This document shows positions 59,174 through 64,000 of a stretch of DNA of 64,000 bases, one piece after another. A model generated the notes under the pieces. The model saw only the letters and a program-made list of their open reading frames with translations, was not told the origin of the DNA and made no database searches. The translations under genes and the position numbers were made by a program. The stretch covers positions 42,570,501-42,634,500 of the forward strand of contig CM072802.1 of assembly GCA_037013495.1 (NCBI GenBank). Reading direction: 5' to 3'. Source of the DNA: Hippophae tibetana. Its lineage: Eukaryota > Streptophyta > Magnoliopsida > Rosales > Elaeagnaceae. How positions within the stretch are numbered: the first letter of the stretch is position 1; the number at the start of each line of letters is the position of its first letter.

Positions 59174-59863
59174 AGGAATAACGTTTTTAAATTATTTATC
59201 AAAATTTTAAAAAAACATTTTTGTGCTGTAAATAATTGTGATATTTTAGCAATAATCAAATTTCAAAATTCATAAGAAATAAAAAAAATAAAATAAAAAA
59301 TAAATAAAAAATAAAAAATAAAAAAAATAATTTTTTTTTAAATTGTAAAATAATTTAGAAATTTGAAATTTGAAGTAAAAATATTTTACCGTTCATGAAT
59401 AGTAAAAAAAAAATTAAAATTTCAAAATAAATTTTAAGTTAAATAATAGAGCGTGAATAGTAAAATAAAATTACCGTTCATGAATAGTAAAATAAAATAA
59501 AATAACATTACTTGAATTTATACCTAATTAACTAAATAACATGAAAAGTAAAAATCTAAGGGAGTTCTGTCTAGGAGACTAGTTCTTGGAAGCCTTTGTG
59601 CCACTAGTCTTTCCTGGGAACGTTGCTCTGGCTAGGAGAATGGTATTTAAGGAGCCGTTTGCACCACCATTCTTTCCTGGGAGCACTCTTGGTTAATACT
59701 AATTATGTTACCAAAAAAATAAAATAAAAAAATAAATAAATTTTTTTTTCTTTTTTAGGATTTAGCTAGTTTTGTTTAGTGCTTTGTATTAAATAACATG
59801 TAAATTTTCTCTAAATTTTTTATTTTGTTGACAGGAGTTTTAAATTTACGTTTACAATAGTCT
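59174..59863 (+). other. Leader of element D, non-coding with tandem hairpins
   Basis: AT-rich with A and AAAT runs (59270-59345), three copies of a TTCATGAATAGTAAAA-type phrase (59390-59500), then two tandem 61-base repeats at 59571-59692 that can each fold into a hairpin. Gag begins at 59864. Confidence 0.65.
59571..59692 (+). repeat. Two tandem leader repeats with matched hairpins
   Basis: Both copies begin CTAGGAGA and contain TCTTTCCTGGGA. Copy 1 stem: AGACTAGT (59576-59583) with ACTAGTCT (59603-59610), loop 19. Copy 2 stem: AGAATGGT (59637-59644) with ACCATTCT (59666-59673), loop 21. The stems differ at two pairs, each changed on both sides so pairing is kept. Confidence 0.7.
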
Positions 59864-61198
59864 ATGCGTGGTAGGAGATCCTTAGGAAACCCCCTTACAC
59901 CATATGTAAATAAATTTCATAAATTTAAACAAGTGTCAACAAAACTGGATTCTACCCATCAACCTGTTTTTGAGCCAAACATAGAACCAAGTCTTAATCC
60001 TTTACTAGAACCAAAAGAAATGGAGGAAAACCAACATATTAGGGAAACCACGATGAAGGAGTTTGCAAGACCGGTAATAGGCACGGCAACTGCCGCTATC
60101 CAGTTGGGGGAGGCTGCTCGGAATTATGACCTTAAAAATATTCATTTTTTGCTTCCTTCCTTTTATGGGCTACCTAATGAAGATTCTCTTTCCTTTATGA
60201 GAGATTTCTATGCTACGGTCCAAACATTCCCCCTCGGTATTCTAAACGAGGATCAACTTAGGATGAGATGTTTTCCCTACACGTTAAAGGATAAGGCCAA
60301 AGCTTGGTTGATGTCACTTCCCCCAGGTTCTCTGATGACATGGGGTAACATTTACAATAAATTCATGGGAAAATTCTATTCCCATCAAAAAACATCAGAG
60401 TTGAGAGGAAAGATTGCTACTTTCTCTCAGATGGATGGAGAACCATTCCATGAAGCTTGGGATAGGTTCAAAATGTTTCTCACTCAATGTCCCCATCATA
60501 GCTTTCCCCTGCAGTTGTAGAACCAATTCTTTTACGATGGACTTACACAACAATGTCAGTTCATTGTCGACAACGCTGCAGGAGGAGCAATAGGAGAAAA
60601 GACTGCCTCAGAGACGTATAACCTCTTTGAGATGTTGGGTGCTAATTCCCAACAGAAAAGCTCCCGAGTGAGAAAAGCTGGAGTTCATGAAATCGACTCC
60701 AGTAATGAAGTTCAACAACAACTTGTTCAACTGACTAAGTAAGTTGCCCTTCGCGCTACACAAACCAACACCAATAATGATCAATATGGTTTGTATAGCA
60801 ACATGGGACATGGTACTGAAGCCTGTCCATATCAAGGAGAAACAACTGGACCTGAATAAGTCAATGTGTTGGGAGCATATCAACAGAGACCAAGGTTTGA
60901 TCCCAATTCAAATACCTATAATCCTGGGTGGAGAAGTCATCCAAATTTTTCTTGGAGGCAAAACAACCCTCCTTTCACTCAAAGCTCAAACCAGGCAGGC
61001 CAGCAATTCCACCCACCTATTCCAAGAAGCATTCCCAATAAACCAACCCTGGAGGACAACTTGAATTCTTTTATTCAAGTTTGTAGGGATAACCAATCTA
61101 AAACCAATCAACGGTTGGACTCTGTGGAAGCTTCTATTAAAAAGGTGGAAGTTCAAGTTGAACAGTTAGTTGAACATTTGCAAAAAGGCAAAGACTAA
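59864..61198 (+). mobile_element. First gag unit of element D
   Basis: 59864-60520: IQLGEAARNYDLKNIHFLLP, then FPYTLKDKAKAWLMSLPPGS and GKFYSHQKTSELRGKIATF, the Athila gag domain. Zinc-knuckle-like NMGHGTEACPYQG near 60795. C-terminal part 60866-61198 ends with PTLEDNLNSFIQVCRDNQ and a coiled-coil-like EASIKKVEVQVEQLVEHL. About two breaks. It is followed not by protease but by a spacer and a second gag. Confidence 0.8.
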
Positions 61199-61544
61199 TT
61201 GGAAACTTAAATGAATTCAATGAAGAGGAGACATTGAGTTTTTCATTCTGCAATCTCCAAGCAACGTCTTACTAGAAGACGATAAATTTTAGTCCTGTGT
61301 GGGAGGTCACCCATTATTGTATTTTCCTTTGTTTTAGTTTGCGTGTAATAAAAATTCAAATGAAATAAATTTGTTTGTTTCAAAAATTGTGTCCATTCGT
61401 TTAAATTTAAATTAAAAAAAAAATTTAGGTTCCTTGCACCTTTTTGCTTTAAGCCTTTACGTTTTATCAAGTTATAAAAATATCTACTAAGAGCAAAATG
61501 TTGATACACAATAGGAGGAGGATCATTTTCAACTACAAACAACC
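61199..61544 (+). other. Spacer between the two gag units
   Basis: GTGTGGGAGGTCACCCATTA at about 61299 and the following TTTTCCTTTGTTTTAG resemble the motif after Athila integrase (compare the minus strand at 54030-54060). So this looks like the normal 3' end of a pol region placed between two gags. Confidence 0.5.
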
Positions 61545-63938
61545 ATGGGAGATGCTGAAGATAGGCGGAAAAAGATGAAAGAATATACAATGCCAATCAT
61601 TGGCAATGTAACTTCCAGTATCCAATTACAAGAGGCTGCAAGGAATTATGAATTGAAAAAGATTCATTATTCTTTGTTGCCTTCCTTTTACGGTATCCCT
61701 AATGAAGACCCTTTAAATTTCATTCGAGAATTCTATGCTATTGTCCAAACCTTTCCACTACATGCAATTAATGAAGATCAACTTAGGATGAGGTGTTTTC
61801 CTTACACTCTCAAAGATAAAGCTTGGTCATGGTTCATTACTCTACAGTCAGGTTCTCTTAAAACTTGGGAGGTAGTCTATGAAATTTTTATGGGTAGGTT
61901 CTATTCCCATCAAAAGACTGTTGATCTAAGAACAAAGATAGCAACATTTTCTCAAATGTATGAAGAGCCCTTTCATGAAGCTTGGGAACGATTCAAACTC
62001 CTTTTCATTCAATATCAAAATCATAGCTTTCCATTACAGCTACAAAACCAATTCTTTTATGATGGATTGACACTACAGAGTTAATACATAGTTGATAATG
62101 CTGCTGGAGGTGCTGTAGGAGAAAAGACTGCAGAGGAAACCTATAATCTCTATGAGCTATTGGGTTCTATTTCCCAACAAAGAGGTGGTAGAAGGAAAGC
62201 AAAGGTCAATGAAGTCGGCTCTGATAATGAGATAACCTTGCAACTTGCTGAATTGACTAAACAAGTGAAATTCCTCACTTCCCACCAAATTTCAAATCAA
62301 GAGGTATGTGAAGTGTGTTGTTCAATTGGGCATGGTACTCATAATTGTTCAAATACTTGTGATTCTAGTGTCGATGCCATAGAGGAAGTCCAATCTTTTC
62401 AAAGGTATCATCCAAACACCTATAATCACCCAGCCTACACCCAATATCCAACACTAAGGTCGGATAACAACCACCCTTACCCACCAAGCCAATCTTTTAA
62501 ACCAACCTTAGAAGATAGCTTGAATGCTTTTATTCAAGTTAGTCGTGACAACCAATTGATGACTAATCAAAGGTTGAACACCATGGAGGCTTCGGTTAAA
62601 AGAATTGAATCTAAAGTTGGGCAGCTGGCTGAACAAATACAAAAGAAAGAACCAGGAAAGTTGCCCAGTCAACCAGAACAAGCAAAGGATGTTAGAACCC
62701 TTCGAAGTGGTAAGGTAGTCAATACCAGTTTACCTGAAATCTCTAACAATCTACCTTGTAGTTCAGGTAACAAAGAAGGCGATATTCTAATCTCGCAAAA
62801 AGGAGAAACAAGTGTTAAACTTAACAAGCCTTCTGAAAAACTCATTGGGGGGTCATCTGACACCCCCAAAATTCAAAAGACAACAGAACCACACCAGATG
62901 CAAGTACCTTTTCCCCACCGGTTAAAAGAATCCAAACAAGATAAGCAATTCAATGATCTTTTTAATATGCTCTCTAAAGTAAATATCAATTTACCATTAT
63001 TAGAAGTGATCATGAATGTGCCATCATATGCCAAGTTTTTCAAAGAGTTGAACACTAAGAAAAGGAGGTATGAACTGAATGAACGAGTAGTAGTATCAGA
63101 AATTTCTAGCGCTGTACTTCAGCACAAACTACCCCCTAAGTTGAAAGACCCTGGAAGTTTTATTATAAACATAACTATAGGGGATAGGAAGGTTGCTAAA
63201 GCAATGCTTGATTTAGGTGCTAGTATAAATTTGATGCCCTACTCTATATTCTTACAACTCAATCTAGGGGATTTAAAACCCACAACTATGTCCCTTCAAC
63301 TTGCAGATAGATCTCTTAAATATCCAGAGGGAATAGTTGAGGATGTTTTGGTACAGGTAGACAAACTAATAATACCTGTTGACTTTGTGGTTCTGGATAT
63401 GCAAGAAAATCCAGCATTGGACAGAGAGCACACAATATTGCTTGGTAGGCCATTTATGGCAACTACTAAAACTATTATTGATGTCCAAGATGGAAATTTG
63501 ACAATGACAGTCTTAGGGGAGACCGTTCATTTTAAAGTTTTTGATTCTTCACCTTTTCCTTCTATTTCTGCCATCGATGAAATATTCGAAGTTGATCCTT
63601 TGGATAATCTTGTCCAAAGCACTTTTTTACAAACCAGAATAGAAGACAAGCTTGAAACCGTTCTTACACTTGAAAAGGTTGAAGAAGATTTAGATGAGGA
63701 AATTAATGGGTACCTTAAACAACTAGACAATGATGAAGTGATGACAAAATCTAGTACACTTTTAAATCTACCCAGTTCTTCATCTAGTAAAGAGGCCAAT
63801 CCACCTGAACTTGAACTCAAAGACTTACCTATGTACTTAAAATATGTGTTTTTGGGAGAAGAAGAAATTTACCTAGTGACAATTTCCTCTACCTTGACCA
63901 ACACCCAAGAAAAGGAACTTATCAAAGTGCTTAAATAG
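61545..63938 (+). mobile_element. Second gag unit with protease and approach to reverse transcriptase, element D
   Basis: Gag domain at 61545-62084 (IQLQEAARNYELKKIHYSLL, FPYTLKDKAWSWFITLQSGS). From 62160 a long open frame: zinc knuckle CEVCCSIGHGTHNC, PTLEDSLNAFIQVSRDNQ, RTLRSGKVV, then the protease with LPPKLKDPGSF, AMLDLGASINLMPYSIF (active site DLGAS), LADRSLKYPEGIVEDVLVQV and ILLGRPFMATTKTIID. The end, LELKDLPMYLKYVFLGEEE, leads into reverse transcriptase at the window edge. About one or two breaks. Confidence 0.85.
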
Positions 63939-64000
63939 TTTAAGAAAGCTATAGGCTGGAGTATCGGGGATATAAGAGGCATTAGTCCTACGATGTGTAT

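Larger units (their letters stand above)
57113..64000 (+). mobile_element. Athila-like element D, runs past the window end
   Basis: 5' LTR, tRNA-Asp primer site, structured leader, two gag units, protease and the start of the reverse transcriptase region. It inserted in element A, which in turn lies within element C. Some breaks, but the second gag-protease unit is open for nearly 600 residues. The 3' LTR lies outside the window, so no age from LTR comparison. Confidence 0.85.

Overview
This is plant nuclear DNA, from an angiosperm and most likely a eudicot. It is AT-rich and built almost wholly from nested transposable elements of plant-specific lineages: Tat-like and Athila-like Ty3/gypsy, a chromodomain Ty3/gypsy, Ty1/copia, CACTA and Mutator-like (MULE). 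There are no operons, rRNA or tRNA genes, CRISPR arrays or intact host genes. The picture fits pericentromeric or other gene-poor heterochromatin. The only host-gene material recognised is two fragments: ketol-acid reductoisomerase exons inside a CACTA element, and a GL3/EGL3-type bHLH exon beside a MULE transposase.

Layout. 1-429: a possible truncated promoter or 5' UTR with a telo-box. About 430-17360: one old Tat-like element (LTR piece, primer site, gag, RNase H, integrase, tandem repeats, antisense ORF). It has been interrupted by a solo LTR (1210-2603), by a young chromodomain Ty3/gypsy element flanked by CATG (2993-7889), and by a CACTA element (8625 to about 12745) that itself holds a second CACTA (8691-11185) carrying the reductoisomerase exons. 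17397-22450: reverse Athila LTRs and a reduced reverse Athila copy. 22505-23760: MULE transposase. 24044-24443: bHLH exon. 24466-29991: reverse copia element. 30890-34600: Athila element B1 with another LTR inside its leader. 34654-42728: copia element flanked by AAATA, with an Athila solo LTR (35047-36895, flanked by TATAT) inside its 5' LTR. 42729-44908: unassigned. 44909-50157: a second Athila element of the B type. From 50158: an Athila LTR and primer site, then a reverse Athila pol (about 52250-57112), into which a further Athila element (57113 to beyond the window end) has inserted.

How the parts relate. The genes do not form a host pathway; they are the gag, protease, integrase, reverse transcriptase and transposase modules of separate elements. 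The order of nesting gives a relative history. The chromodomain element is among the youngest: its LTRs differ at roughly 12 of 646 positions by my count. Most Athila and Tat copies are broken many times. The observations most worth following are: the captured, intron-containing reductoisomerase fragment; two tandem leader hairpins in the last Athila element whose stems differ by paired changes; a perfect heat-shock element in the LTRs of the young Ty3/gypsy element; and GC-rich, variable LTR blocks next to G-box and TGACG motifs.
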